Source: Dyadobacter sp. CY347
GTDB lineage: Bacteria; Bacteroidota; Bacteroidia; Cytophagales; Spirosomataceae
Direction of reading: 5' to 3'
Length of the DNA: 64,000 bases
Assembly (NCBI RefSeq): GCF_021502655.1
Contig: NZ_JAKFFT010000010.1
Coordinates: forward strand, 186,001 to 250,000
In this document: positions 26,949 through 34,695 of the stretch, one piece after another
How positions within the stretch are numbered: position 1 is the first letter of the stretch
Layout of the letters: every line of letters starts with the position of its first letter
Program-made: the position numbers and the translations under genes
Notes under the pieces: model-generated
The model's input: only the letters and a program-made list of their open reading frames with translations
What the model was told of the DNA's origin: nothing
Databases searched by the model: none

Positions 26949-27197
26949 TCATTTCCCCTTCCGAATCCTCTCCACCCGCTCAAAAAACTCCAACAACTCC
27001 TTAAACGAAAAGTAAGTGTTACTCAAATTCTCCGAGCGGCCCATTTCGTTTTGGGCGAGCATGAAGCCGCTGAACATGGTCCAGAGTTCGCGGTTCCAGC
27101 TTTCGGCGGTGCTGCTACTGAGGAGGTCGTTGACGGCTTTTCCATAGGCAATCCATTTGGCGTCGGGAGATACGCCAGTGTGTGTTATTGTTTCCAT
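26949..27197 (-). CDS. Small hypothetical protein
   Basis: 82 residues from ATG 27197 (METITHTG); 27 earlier codons are open but run into the divergent promoter region. The protein is helical and soluble, with WIAYGKAVNDLLSS and a charged C-terminal helix ELLEFFERVERIRKGK. No family is recognised. It is divergent from the HTH gene of the HEPN/MNT operon, sharing a 191-base gap in which I see no inverted repeat. Confidence 0.55.
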   Translation of the reverse strand: METITHTGVSPDAKWIAYGKAVNDLLSSSTAESWNRELWTMFSGFMLAQNEMGRSENLSNTYFSFKELLEFFERVERIRKGK

Positions 27198-27388
27198 CTT
27201 TTTGGTTTTAATGTGTGATAAGAGCCGTGTTTTTGCGGCTTCCGGTTTGTATGATGACAAATCACGGAATTCCTGCAAACATAACGCACTGCATCCGGCC
27301 CGTATCGTACGCCAAAATGCGTGTAAAATACTCGGAAACTTCCCGATAGATTTATATAAATTGCCTTTTTAACCAACCACCTTCCCGC

Positions 27389-27829
27389 ATGACACATACT
27401 ACACCAAACCCCAAAATCCACGAAGGCCGCAACCTGAAACGCTTCCGCGAAATGCTCGGAATGAAACAAGACGTTCTTGCCATGGAGCTCGGCAGCGATT
27501 GGAACCAGCAAAAGGTTTCTTTACTAGAACAAAAAGAAAGGATTGATTCCGACGTTTTGGAGCAGGTTTCAGCAATATTAAAAATGCCCGTCGAGGCGAT
27601 AAAGAATTATGATGAGGAACAGGCTGTGAATATTATTGCGAATACATTTAATGACAGCTCAATGTTGAATGCTGTGAATAACAATCCAACGTTTCACCCA
27701 CTTGACAAGCTCATTCAGCTTCATGAGGAGAAGATTGCTTTGTATGAGCGGATGTTGAAGGAGAAGGATGAGATGATGGGGCGGTTGGAGCGGTTGATTG
27801 GAGGGAAATTAAATTCAGAATCGCTATGA
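27389..27829 (+). CDS. XRE family helix-turn-helix regulator with coiled-coil tail
   Basis: 146 residues. Residues 12-70 form a helix-turn-helix (GRNLKRFREMLGMKQDVLAMEL, then QQKVSLLEQKERI). The C-terminal part LIQLHEEKIALYERMLKEKDEMM is a heptad-like helix suited to dimerisation. Its stop overlaps the nucleotidyltransferase start by 4 bases (ATGA), so it is the first gene of the HTH-MNT-HEPN operon and probably its regulator. Confidence 0.85.
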   Translation: MTHTTPNPKIHEGRNLKRFREMLGMKQDVLAMELGSDWNQQKVSLLEQKERIDSDVLEQVSAILKMPVEAIKNYDEEQAVNIIANTFNDSSMLNAVNNNPTFHPLDKLIQLHEEKIALYERMLKEKDEMMGRLERLIGGKLNSESL

Positions 27830-28311
27830 CGGAAGAGGAAAAGTTTCAGGATTTAGAGCAGAAGATACGTCTGGGAATGAAAAAGACATTTGAAAGTGTT
27901 CTTGAATTTAAAAGACAGAAGAATTCTCCCTTAGTCGTAATGAGAGGCGACAAAATTGTGAAGATTATGCCGGAGGATTTTCATACATTGAAAAGAAATG
28001 ACAATGAAATGAACATGCTGGAAAGATATAAACAAGCTATCATAAAACTTTGTAAAGCACACAAGGTGAAAAGCTTATACGCATTCGGTTCTGTTCTTAC
28101 TGATCACTTCGACAAAGACAGCGACATTGATCTGATTGTAGACTTCACTCCTATGGAAGTCGAAGATTACGCCGACAATTACTTCGATTTCAAATTTTCC
28201 TTACAAGACATTTTCCAACGTCAAGTCGATCTGCTCGAAGAAAAGGCGATCAAAAATCCCTATTTCTTGCAAAATGTAAATCAAAAGAAGCAGCTTGTGT
28301 ATGGACATTGA
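27826..28311 (+). CDS. MntA-type nucleotidyltransferase antitoxin with N-terminal extension
   Basis: 161 residues. Residues 62-161 are a minimal nucleotidyltransferase with the exact GSX10DXD signature (AFGSVLTDHFDKDSDIDL). In type VII systems MntA oligo-AMPylates the HEPN toxin on a Tyr and so blocks it. Residues 1-60 are an extra domain with NSPLVVMRGDKIVKIMPED, a motif I associate with small separate Bacteroidota proteins; a second in-frame ATG at 28009 would give the bare enzyme. It overlaps the HTH gene by 4 bases and the HEPN gene by 11. Confidence 0.9.
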   Translation: MTEEEKFQDLEQKIRLGMKKTFESVLEFKRQKNSPLVVMRGDKIVKIMPEDFHTLKRNDNEMNMLERYKQAIIKLCKAHKVKSLYAFGSVLTDHFDKDSDIDLIVDFTPMEVEDYADNYFDFKFSLQDIFQRQVDLLEEKAIKNPYFLQNVNQKKQLVYGH

Positions 28312-28639
28312 GATCAAATCCTGGCTCTACGACATCCTTAATGCAATCGCAGAAATCGAAAGCTTCTTCGCTGATCGATCAATGCTATTTGCAAACTATC
28401 AAGCTGACTTACGCACAAAACGCGCAGTCGAAAGGAACATTGAAATTATCGGCGAAGCAATGAGCCGTATCATTAAGAAAGATGCCACCATTCAAATAAC
28501 CAATTCTCGTAAACTCGTCGACACCCGTAATCGGATCATTCACGGTTATGATTCGGTTTCAGATGATGTTATTTGGGGGATTGTGGTGAGGCACTTGCCG
28601 GTTTTGCGGGTGGAGATTGAATGGTTGCTTGAACAATAG
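28301..28639 (+). CDS. HEPN domain RNase toxin (HepT-like, DUF86)
   Basis: 112 residues from ATG 28301 (a TTG at 28295 is unlikely). Helical DUF86 protein with the RNase motif RX4HXY as RNRIIHGY near residue 84, including the Tyr that the partner would AMPylate. Other conserved parts: RAVERNIEIIGEAMSRI. It cleaves RNA in known systems. All key residues are present, so the toxin-antitoxin pair looks functional. Confidence 0.92.
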   Translation: MDIEIKSWLYDILNAIAEIESFFADRSMLFANYQADLRTKRAVERNIEIIGEAMSRIIKKDATIQITNSRKLVDTRNRIIHGYDSVSDDVIWGIVVRHLPVLRVEIEWLLEQ

Positions 28640-28720
28640 CAGGCCATCCTCTACTCGATCAAATATCTTGTTTATTTCAAAAAAAAAATGCTACTCAATT
28701 TCATAATAGTAAAAGAAACA

Positions 28721-29434
28721 CTACTCACCTTCGTTAAAAACACCAATTTTACTATTGAATATTGACAGCTGCTTTGCAATCTCATCTAGTTTTCCAGGGA
28801 GCTTCATAATGCTATACTCAGCTTTGGTTGATTCTTTGTTGTGATCCAACGTAATTCTAAATTCTTCCATTGACAGAGGAATATCAATGTTGTATTCATT
28901 GCCTCCAATCATTTGATCAGTGAAGGATACTCTCCCGATATAATTAGTCGGGGCTTCATTTTTTTCGTAGAACTGGTAATAGCCATCCACCGTGATGAAA
29001 TGAGATTCTCCTTTATGTAATGAAATTAATCTATTGAATTCTTGATCTTGATGAATGGCAACAAAACCGCCGTAAATACATTTTGGCTTAGGAAAAATTT
29101 TCTCACTGGATCCGTATTTTTCCATCCATGATAATCGAACATTATAAGCTGTACTTCCACCAATGTTTTGTAAAACCAGTTGGATAAGTTGATATCGACT
29201 TTCACAGTCAAATTTAGCAATAAGCTGTGGCAATTGATTAAGGCTTGCCTGATGAACAACTTCAAAAGCGAAAATTGCAGATACGATAGCCGCGCTGACA
29301 GCTAATGACGATACTGCTTCTGACCACTTTCCAAGATACAATGCGTATAAAGTCATACATATGGAAAGAATTCCTATCCATATCATTATACCAATTATAC
29401 CTTTTCTCCTGTCAATTACATGCTTAGGAATCAT
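28721..29434 (-). CDS. Membrane protein of unknown function (two N-terminal helices)
   Basis: 237 residues. Two membrane helices at about 12-31 (IGIMIWIGILSICMTLYALY) and 37-56 are followed by a roughly 175-residue soluble domain that looks beta-rich (LIQLVLQNIGGSTAYNVRLSW is like an Ig- or CARDB-type strand pair). No family is recognised. It is AT-rich compared with the core genes and lies 28 bases downstream of the next minus-strand gene, so the two are probably co-transcribed. Confidence 0.6.
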   Translation of the reverse strand: MIPKHVIDRRKGIIGIMIWIGILSICMTLYALYLGKWSEAVSSLAVSAAIVSAIFAFEVVHQASLNQLPQLIAKFDCESRYQLIQLVLQNIGGSTAYNVRLSWMEKYGSSEKIFPKPKCIYGGFVAIHQDQEFNRLISLHKGESHFITVDGYYQFYEKNEAPTNYIGRVSFTDQMIGGNEYNIDIPLSMEEFRITLDHNKESTKAEYSIMKLPGKLDEIAKQLSIFNSKIGVFNEGE

Positions 29435-29462
29435 TGCTAACCGCTTTATATCAATACTTTAA

Positions 29463-30110
29463 CTAGTAAGTTGGAATACGTAGCCAATTGTCCGGAGGTG
29501 ACACAAATTCAATATTTGTGATATACTCAGGATCTAAATTGTGCTTAATTACTAAGCAGCAATCAGGCCATCCTTTATTTTTATATTCAAATATCCCTTC
29601 TATCCAGCGCGACTCGACATTTCTGACGGGAATAGAAACATGAATGATCGCTGGTTTGCCAAATTTTAACATTCTATCTCTAAATGATAGATTGAATTCT
29701 TCACGTAATTTGTCTGCCAATTCAATTAGACCCTCGGGACCAAGAAGTAGATATTGATAGCCATCGCACCAAAGCTGTTTATCCAAATAAAAATTAACTT
29801 CTCCCAGATCTATGTGTTGAGTTTGCCTAAAATAATCATCGATAAAGTTCTTGATTCGAGTTTTCAAATGAACTGAATCATCGGGTTGGATAAAACGTTT
29901 GACGGCTTTCTCGTTAAGTAGTGCGACATTACTAGTATTAAGACCTTTCAACTTGATCGCTTCAAGCTCTTCATCATTTATTTTAGTAGAGTGATATCCA
30001 ACGATTGATGTAAATTCCTGTTTGAAAGACGCGAGAAATTTATCAATTCGATTAAAATTTGAAACAAAACTTAAACAAGTTTTATCTTGGAGGTCAAATA
30101 TACTGGTCAT
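29463..30110 (-). CDS. Unknown protein, possible ADP-ribosyltransferase-like fold
   Basis: 215 residues, no signal peptide. Residues 38-57, GYHSTKINDEELEAIKLKGL, resemble the first strand-helix unit (H-x-T then I..xGL) of ADP-ribosyltransferase and DarT/PARP-like proteins. GYQYLLLGPEGLIELA could supply the Tyr strand and NIEFVSPPDNW a late Glu. This fold assignment is an inference from pattern only; no catalytic role is proven. The gene is AT-rich and forms a unit with the membrane protein after it. Nothing else in the window resembles it. Confidence 0.5.
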   Translation of the reverse strand: MTSIFDLQDKTCLSFVSNFNRIDKFLASFKQEFTSIVGYHSTKINDEELEAIKLKGLNTSNVALLNEKAVKRFIQPDDSVHLKTRIKNFIDDYFRQTQHIDLGEVNFYLDKQLWCDGYQYLLLGPEGLIELADKLREEFNLSFRDRMLKFGKPAIIHVSIPVRNVESRWIEGIFEYKNKGWPDCCLVIKHNLDPEYITNIEFVSPPDNWLRIPTY

Positions 30111-30289
30111 TGTTATTTGACATATCTATAGTTTCATAGTTGGAGCTTTATATCTTCGAATGTACGGAATTAATTACAATAAGAATTCAAAGCTGTATCT
30201 GTTCAAAAGTGTATCTTTTATCTACCTATTATATATGTATGCAGTCTAACAATCATTAAGTTGTCTATTAGTAGAAAGATCTACGTTCA

Positions 30290-30630
30290 TCACCACTCCA
30301 ACTCAACCCCCTCCCCAACCAAAAACCCCTGAAACCCACTCAACAACTCCTCCCGCTCCCGCACAACCCGCGGCGCAACCTTTTTCTCCCCAGCAACCAA
30401 TGCTCCATTCAACCGGATACAAACGATAACAACCATTAGTAATGTGCGTAGTGCCGATGTTCTTATTAGACGGAAGTAGGTTTTCCATGCGTATGGGGAT
30501 GGGCGCCTAGGAAAATTTGGGATGGTAATGAGGCGAAATCAATGTAGTTGTCGCCTCTGTTACTGTGAATCGGGTCAATGTGGCAATAGCCTACGCCTAC
30601 AATGTCGTGGAACTGGTTGGTGCCTGCTGC
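30290..30630 (-). pseudogene. Possible gene remnants in two frames
   Basis: The gap 30111-30596 has no intact gene. On the minus strand, 30466-30630 is open in one frame and reads FHDIVGVGYCHIDPIHSN and later FLGAHPHTHGKPTSV before a stop; 30290-30540 is open in another and reads LVAGEKKVAPRVVREREELL and ends GEGVELEW. Both look protein-like yet lack starts, as if two 3' gene ends were left by rearrangement. No family is recognised, and chance open frames remain possible. The part 30111-30289 shows nothing. Confidence 0.3.
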
Positions 30631-30845
30631 TTAGAAAAACAAAAGAACCCTTCAAAACTCAAATCTTCATCAAGCTCCTCCCAACGAATTCCGAAAGGAG
30701 ATAATTCGTAGCGTTCCCTTTCTTCGCTAGATGCATTTAATAATCTTGGGAACCACTTTATCGGATGGCTACGCTCTTCACCCGTTATGGTTTGGATAAA
30801 TATATTATCATCCCTGAACCAAACTTTTCTTATTTCAATTTCCAT
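30597..30845 (-). CDS. DUF2442 protein with probably altered C-terminus
   Basis: 82 residues. MEIEIRKVWFRDDNIFIQTI and the signature FGIRWEELDEDLSFEGFF identify the DUF2442 domain, a small protein of unknown function often paired with DUF4160 and discussed with toxin-antitoxin-like pairs. The last 14 residues (SKQQAPTSSTTL-like) do not fit the family and overlap the remnant region in another frame, so the original 3' end may have been replaced. Its start overlaps the stop of the DUF4160-like remnant. Confidence 0.75.
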   Translation of the reverse strand: MEIEIRKVWFRDDNIFIQTITGEERSHPIKWFPRLLNASSEERERYELSPFGIRWEELDEDLSFEGFFCFSKQQAPTSSTTL

Positions 30846-30918
30846 GATACTCTTTCCATTTAGCCATGATGAATGCCTTGTTTTCTTCGATTAGGGATTC
30901 TATGCTCCAATGAGAACG
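30835..30918 (-). pseudogene. DUF4160 gene remnant (C-terminus only)
   Basis: Reads IESLIEENKAFIMAKWKEYHG and stops at 30835, overlapping the DUF2442 start as in intact DUF4160-DUF2442 pairs. The helix with I..nK..iM.KW.EY.G is the usual end of DUF4160. A stop codon at 30919-30921 closes the frame upstream and no N-terminal part (usually with a PPHFHV motif) is present, so the gene is truncated. Confidence 0.5.
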
Positions 30919-30998
30919 TCAACTTAGCTAAAAATGCAGACCGTGAACATATCATCCAGAACGCCTACCGCTACACGCGGCGTTTGGGAGAGACGCTC

Positions 30999-31043
30999 AA
31001 AAAAAAGATTCTTTGCAATGTCTTCCGACTGCTGCAAAGAATC
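30999..31043 (-). terminator. Rho-independent terminator of the sigma/anti-sigma operon
   Basis: Perfect 11-bp stem GATTCTTTGCA / TGCAAAGAATC (31007-31017, 31033-31043); on the minus strand it runs into eight T (30999-31006). It lies 91 bases beyond the anti-sigma stop. Plus-strand bases 30909-30999 also hold a protein-like open stretch that I cannot assign. Confidence 0.85.
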
Positions 31044-31133
31044 CTGATCTTGGTTCTAATATTATATCCCTTATTCGAATCAAACTGCCTCACAAGGCGA
31101 TGCTTCCGAGGAAGTTTCTACGCTTCATGCTAT

Positions 31134-32015
31134 TTAAACAACTTTCCCCATCACATACATTTCCTCCATCGTCGGGGTGGGGTTACCGCCTTCTTTTTCC
31201 AAGGTAATGGCGAAAGCGACTGCTCCTGGTTTTGTATTTTTCATTTTAAGAACTCTTCCTGAGAATTCCTGATCGATCATTCCATTATCTACAGGCTTCC
31301 CATCCACGATGCTCCAAAGCTGATATTGCTTTCCGGATGGCGGTTTTGGCAAGTTTTGTACATCCAGCAAAACCTGGTTGGTTGAAGTGTGCCAGAATGC
31401 GGAAACCGAACTCTGAGGCGACTTCTCCAATCCGGCCAGATGCACCGTTTTGTACTCCGGATTGCGGTAAAGGCTGGCAAGTGACTGCGCGTAGCTGAAT
31501 GCCTGCTCCATTGTTCCCATTTTGGAAGCTATCTCCTCGTTTTCTTTCTTCACTTTGGACATTTGAGTCGCAGACCAGCCAGCGAATATTGCAAGCAAAA
31601 TAGATGCCGCAACAGCCAATTTAGCCCATACGGGTGTTACCACCTTCGTTTCCACGCTATTGAAAGCATTCTCAATCACCTTCGGCTCATCCTGCGGCAC
31701 GGGGCGCATTGTGCTGATCACGGTTGCTGGTTCAATGTCTGTATTTTCAGGCTGTTGGTCGGTATTGTTATCTTCTATTTCCTGTGCGGAATCAAAATTC
31801 ATTTTGGCAAAAAGCGACTCTTTCAATGAAGCAGGAGGCGGCGTCTGATGTTTCAGTGCATATTCTTCCAATGCGCTTTCAGTCCGTAGCAGCTCTTCCT
31901 TGATCTCAGGGTAAATATGAGACATGCACTCCACTTCCTGTTTTTCCTGCGGAGAAACAGTGCCCAATACATATTCCTCTAATATACCGGACTCTATGTA
32001 GGCTTGGATATTCAT
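31134..32015 (-). CDS. Anti-sigma factor (RskA-like)
   Basis: 293 residues. The N-terminal zinc-finger-like anti-sigma helices (YIESGILEEYVLGTVSPQEKQEVE, conserved but without the HxxxCxxC set) are followed by a disordered acidic linker, one membrane helix at about 130-149 (AKLAVAASILLAIFAGW) and a periplasmic RskA domain (SSVSAFWHTSTNQVLLDVQNLP, KQYQLWSIVDGKPVD). It should hold the sigma factor at the membrane until a signal triggers release. The gene overlaps the sigma gene by 4 bases. Confidence 0.9.
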   Translation of the reverse strand: MNIQAYIESGILEEYVLGTVSPQEKQEVECMSHIYPEIKEELLRTESALEEYALKHQTPPPASLKESLFAKMNFDSAQEIEDNNTDQQPENTDIEPATVISTMRPVPQDEPKVIENAFNSVETKVVTPVWAKLAVAASILLAIFAGWSATQMSKVKKENEEIASKMGTMEQAFSYAQSLASLYRNPEYKTVHLAGLEKSPQSSVSAFWHTSTNQVLLDVQNLPKPPSGKQYQLWSIVDGKPVDNGMIDQEFSGRVLKMKNTKPGAVAFAITLEKEGGNPTPTMEEMYVMGKVV

Positions 32016-32557
32016 ACTGCAAAGTATTGTTTTAACTCTTGTAATGCTGTTCGGATCCTTGATTTGACAGTTCCCAACGGGATACTCAGCTCCTCGGATA
32101 TTTCTTCATGCGTGTATCCCTGAAAATAGGCCATGTCGATGAGGATCTTCCTTTCGGGCCTCAGCATGTTCACAATTGCTTTCATCTCCGAACTTGATGT
32201 CAGTGAATCTTCATACACGTCCCTTTCGTTCAGGACTGCCTTGTTTTCGATATCATCCATCGCTGGTTTTCTTCCCTCCACCCGGGCGGCATCTATCGCA
32301 CCATTGCGTGCAATATTCATGATCCATGTAAACAGTCTGCCTTTCTCCGGATTGTAGGAAGCAATATTTTTCCAGATTTTTAAGAAAGACTCTTGTAATA
32401 CATCCGCGGCCCGCTCCTCGTCCCTCAATGTCTTTGAAATGATATTAAACAAAGCGCCTGAGTAATGGTCGTATAGAAATTCAAAAGCTGTTCGCTCGTT
32501 TCGCTTCAGAGCTAACACCAATTCCTCTTCCGAGTATTTTAACTTACTAGTCGCCAA
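32012..32557 (-). CDS. ECF RNA polymerase sigma factor
   Basis: 181 residues if the TTG at 32557 is the start (MATSKLKYSEEEL), the usual ECF length; the frame is open to an ATG at 32773, giving an atypical 72-residue extension. Region 2 has FEFLYDHYSGALFNII and DVLQESFLKIWKN; region 4 has MLRPERKILIDMAYFQGYTHEEISEEL with the recognition helix in LGTVKSRIRTALQ. The anti-sigma gene follows with a 4-base overlap. The 254 bases before it, up to gldF, contain no other gene. Confidence 0.9.
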   Translation of the reverse strand: MATSKLKYSEEELVLALKRNERTAFEFLYDHYSGALFNIISKTLRDEERAADVLQESFLKIWKNIASYNPEKGRLFTWIMNIARNGAIDAARVEGRKPAMDDIENKAVLNERDVYEDSLTSSSEMKAIVNMLRPERKILIDMAYFQGYTHEEISEELSIPLGTVKSRIRTALQELKQYFAV

Positions 32558-32811
32558 GAGTTGCTTAACATTTAATTGTATGTTATGAATTGGCAATCTA
32601 ACGAAATTTCTGAAGAACCGGTCACCGTTATTATAAATTATTGTGAGCGGGTTTAAGCCATCAAAAACGCTGATTACCTGCGATAAAGGAGGCCTTTCGA
32701 CGTGGACATATAGTGCGTTCATTCTTAGTGTGTTTTTTTCTTCATATACGAACAACACAAGAGAAAAGATCAATAGGGGGCTAACTCTTGGCGAAACCTT
32801 TCAAAAAACCC

Positions 32812-33540
32812 CTATTTCCTTATTTTTTCAATCCTTAAATAGGCGAGAAACAGGAACAAAGCCATGAGGCTGAGGAGATAAATGATGTTTCGGGAATCGA
32901 CAAGCCCTTTTCCCAACGCGAGATATTGCTGATCAAGTGCTGCCCAATTAAGCAATTCAGAGGCCATTCCTACTCCTGCAAGTTGTGCCAAAGCACTAAA
33001 ACCTACATAAAAAACGAACGCAATAAAGACGGATACAATGAATGCGATGATCTGATTATCAGTCAGAGAAGAAGTCCAGATGCCCATGGAAACAAGCACG
33101 CCGCAAAATAGCAGAAGGCCTATATAGGAACCGAAAACAGCCGCAGAGTCCACATTGCCTTCCGGGCTTCCCAGTTTGTAAACGCTGTAATAATAAATGA
33201 GTGTAGGCAAAAGGGTGATCGCGACGAGGATCCAGTTGGCAAAAAACTTGCCTAAGACGAGCTCGCTGTTTCGCAATGGTTTTGTCAAAAGCAATTCCAA
33301 TGTCCCGTTCCGTGCTTCTTCCGAGATGGAACGCATGGTAATGGCGGGAATCAAAAAAAGCAGCACATAAGGGGCCAGCTGGAAGAACGAGCCCAGGTCT
33401 GCATAACCATAATCGAGAATATTGGAGTCAGGAAAAACCCACACGATCAGGCCCACCGCGGTCAGGAAAGCGGCCATGACAATGTAGGCGATCAGGGAAT
33501 TAAAAAAGCTCCCTATTTCCTTTTGAAAAATTGCAAACAC
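32812..33540 (-). CDS. gldF: Gliding-motility ABC transporter permease GldF
   Basis: 242 residues, the usual GldF length, with about six hydrophobic segments. MFAIFQKEIGSFFNSLIAYIV, SISEEARNGTLELLLTKPL and the SDNQIIAFIVSVFIAF-like region match GldF. GldA, GldF and GldG form an ABC transporter needed for gliding in Flavobacterium. In most gliding Bacteroidota gldG follows gldF directly; here the next gene is the sigma factor and no gldG is in the window. Confidence 0.88.
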   Translation of the reverse strand: MFAIFQKEIGSFFNSLIAYIVMAAFLTAVGLIVWVFPDSNILDYGYADLGSFFQLAPYVLLFLIPAITMRSISEEARNGTLELLLTKPLRNSELVLGKFFANWILVAITLLPTLIYYYSVYKLGSPEGNVDSAAVFGSYIGLLLFCGVLVSMGIWTSSLTDNQIIAFIVSVFIAFVFYVGFSALAQLAGVGMASELLNWAALDQQYLALGKGLVDSRNIIYLLSLMALFLFLAYLRIEKIRK

Positions 33541-33575
33541 TTTGAAAGAATTTAAACCGGTAATGCTTCCGGGAT

Positions 33576-34091
33576 TTACTCAAAAACCGGCTTTTCGCGA
33601 CGGATAATGGCTGCTACGATGAGTGAAATGATCAAACCGGTGAGGACATAGCCAAATACGCCTATCGCAAACACAATTCCGGGCGACATGAACTTCTGAG
33701 AAAGCTCCATGGCCTGGTCTATCTGTGAATCGTCCATGCCTTTCCGCTCCATATCCTCGCGCACTTTATCCATTCCCTGGGTTAGTAACGTATTGTCGAT
33801 GAACTGCATATAAAACATAGTGAATGCAGAACTCAACAAACCCATCACCGCAGAAACCAATGTGCCCAGCCCCAGCCCTTCGCCATAGGACATGTAACCA
33901 TGATTTTTCTCACGAAAATCCTTCATAGCCAAAACAATGGCCACGATCATGAAAACAAACGCCAATGAGGATAATATCTTGTTCTGCGACAATCCGGCAA
34001 TGTTGATGATCGTGGTGTAGATCATGATCACCACCGACGCCAGCACGCCGTATTTCAGGGCCACACGAGCGGTAGAGGCTTGTTCTTCCAT
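33576..34091 (-). CDS. DUF4199 membrane protein
   Basis: 171 residues with four hydrophobic segments. It belongs to the DUF4199 family: VALKYGVLASVVIMIYTTI, then GYMSYGEGLGLGTLVSAVMGLLSS, a soluble helix containing QGMDKVREDMERKGM, and a final membrane segment. Function unknown. It and the next gene are tandem homologues, lying between gldF and the dihydroorotase-like gene. Confidence 0.8.
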   Translation of the reverse strand: MEEQASTARVALKYGVLASVVIMIYTTIINIAGLSQNKILSSLAFVFMIVAIVLAMKDFREKNHGYMSYGEGLGLGTLVSAVMGLLSSAFTMFYMQFIDNTLLTQGMDKVREDMERKGMDDSQIDQAMELSQKFMSPGIVFAIGVFGYVLTGLIISLIVAAIIRREKPVFE

Positions 34092-34134
34092 TTTTTAAAA
34101 TTGTTTAGGTAAGGCAAATACTTGGTGATCAAAT

Positions 34135-34695
34135 TTAAGCTTTATTATGAAACACACCGTAATCCTGCTTTCTGAAAATAAGCGAAATAACGAGGATAGG
34201 AATGATCGCCATCACGGTTTTCTTGCTCACCTCGTCCATAATGATCTCCGACCGCTGCATGCTTCCCACACCATTGTACATTTTGTTAAACTCAGCTTCA
34301 CCAATGTTCTTAACCAGCTCAGCTTTGCCTTCGAGCATTAATGTCTTCATTTCGGCCAGATAATTGGTAAAAACGGATGGGTCCACATAGGTCACGAAAA
34401 AATAAATCAGCCAGCCCGCTATCAATGCGCCCAGCGTGTTCACTACATAACCGATCGTCAATGCTTCCCACAAATGCAGAAAACCGTTGCCGACATATTT
34501 CCGGTAATACCAGCAAGCGCCAGCAATGAGTATAATGTGTATTCCAAAATCAAGGATCTTATTATTCCCGAATGGCACAATGTCCATGAAGTAAAGTCCC
34601 AGAAAGAAAAGAAAGACAAGCACGCCCGTAATCAACCCAAAGATCAGCGAGACTTTTAAAAGGGGTTTGTTAAAATATTCGATGATCGTTTTCAT
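34135..34695 (-). CDS. DUF4199 membrane protein, second copy
   Basis: 186 residues from ATG 34695, whose ATGA overlaps the preceding dihydroorotase-like stop; an ATG three codons earlier (34704) is also possible. Four hydrophobic segments with the same layout as its neighbour, including GNGFLHLWEALTIGYVVNTLGAL in place of the YGEGLGLG strand and a charged middle helix. Function unknown; probably translated with the upstream gene. Confidence 0.8.
   Translation of the reverse strand: MKTIIEYFNKPLLKVSLIFGLITGVLVFLFFLGLYFMDIVPFGNNKILDFGIHIILIAGACWYYRKYVGNGFLHLWEALTIGYVVNTLGALIAGWLIYFFVTYVDPSVFTNYLAEMKTLMLEGKAELVKNIGEAEFNKMYNGVGSMQRSEIIMDEVSKKTVMAIIPILVISLIFRKQDYGVFHNKA

Noticed and set aside
30522..30704. 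Plus-strand 60-codon open frame
   Set aside because: Cys-rich composition, no start context, and it lies opposite the DUF2442 gene and the protein-like minus-strand remnants.
30873..31262. Plus-strand 129-codon open frame
   Set aside because: Its second half is antisense to the anti-sigma gene and crosses the minus-strand terminator. Only the first 30 or so codons look protein-like, so at most it is a fragment.
32558..32773. N-terminal extension of the ECF sigma factor
   Set aside because: The 72 residues do not resemble any sigma region and would make the protein much longer than the family norm.
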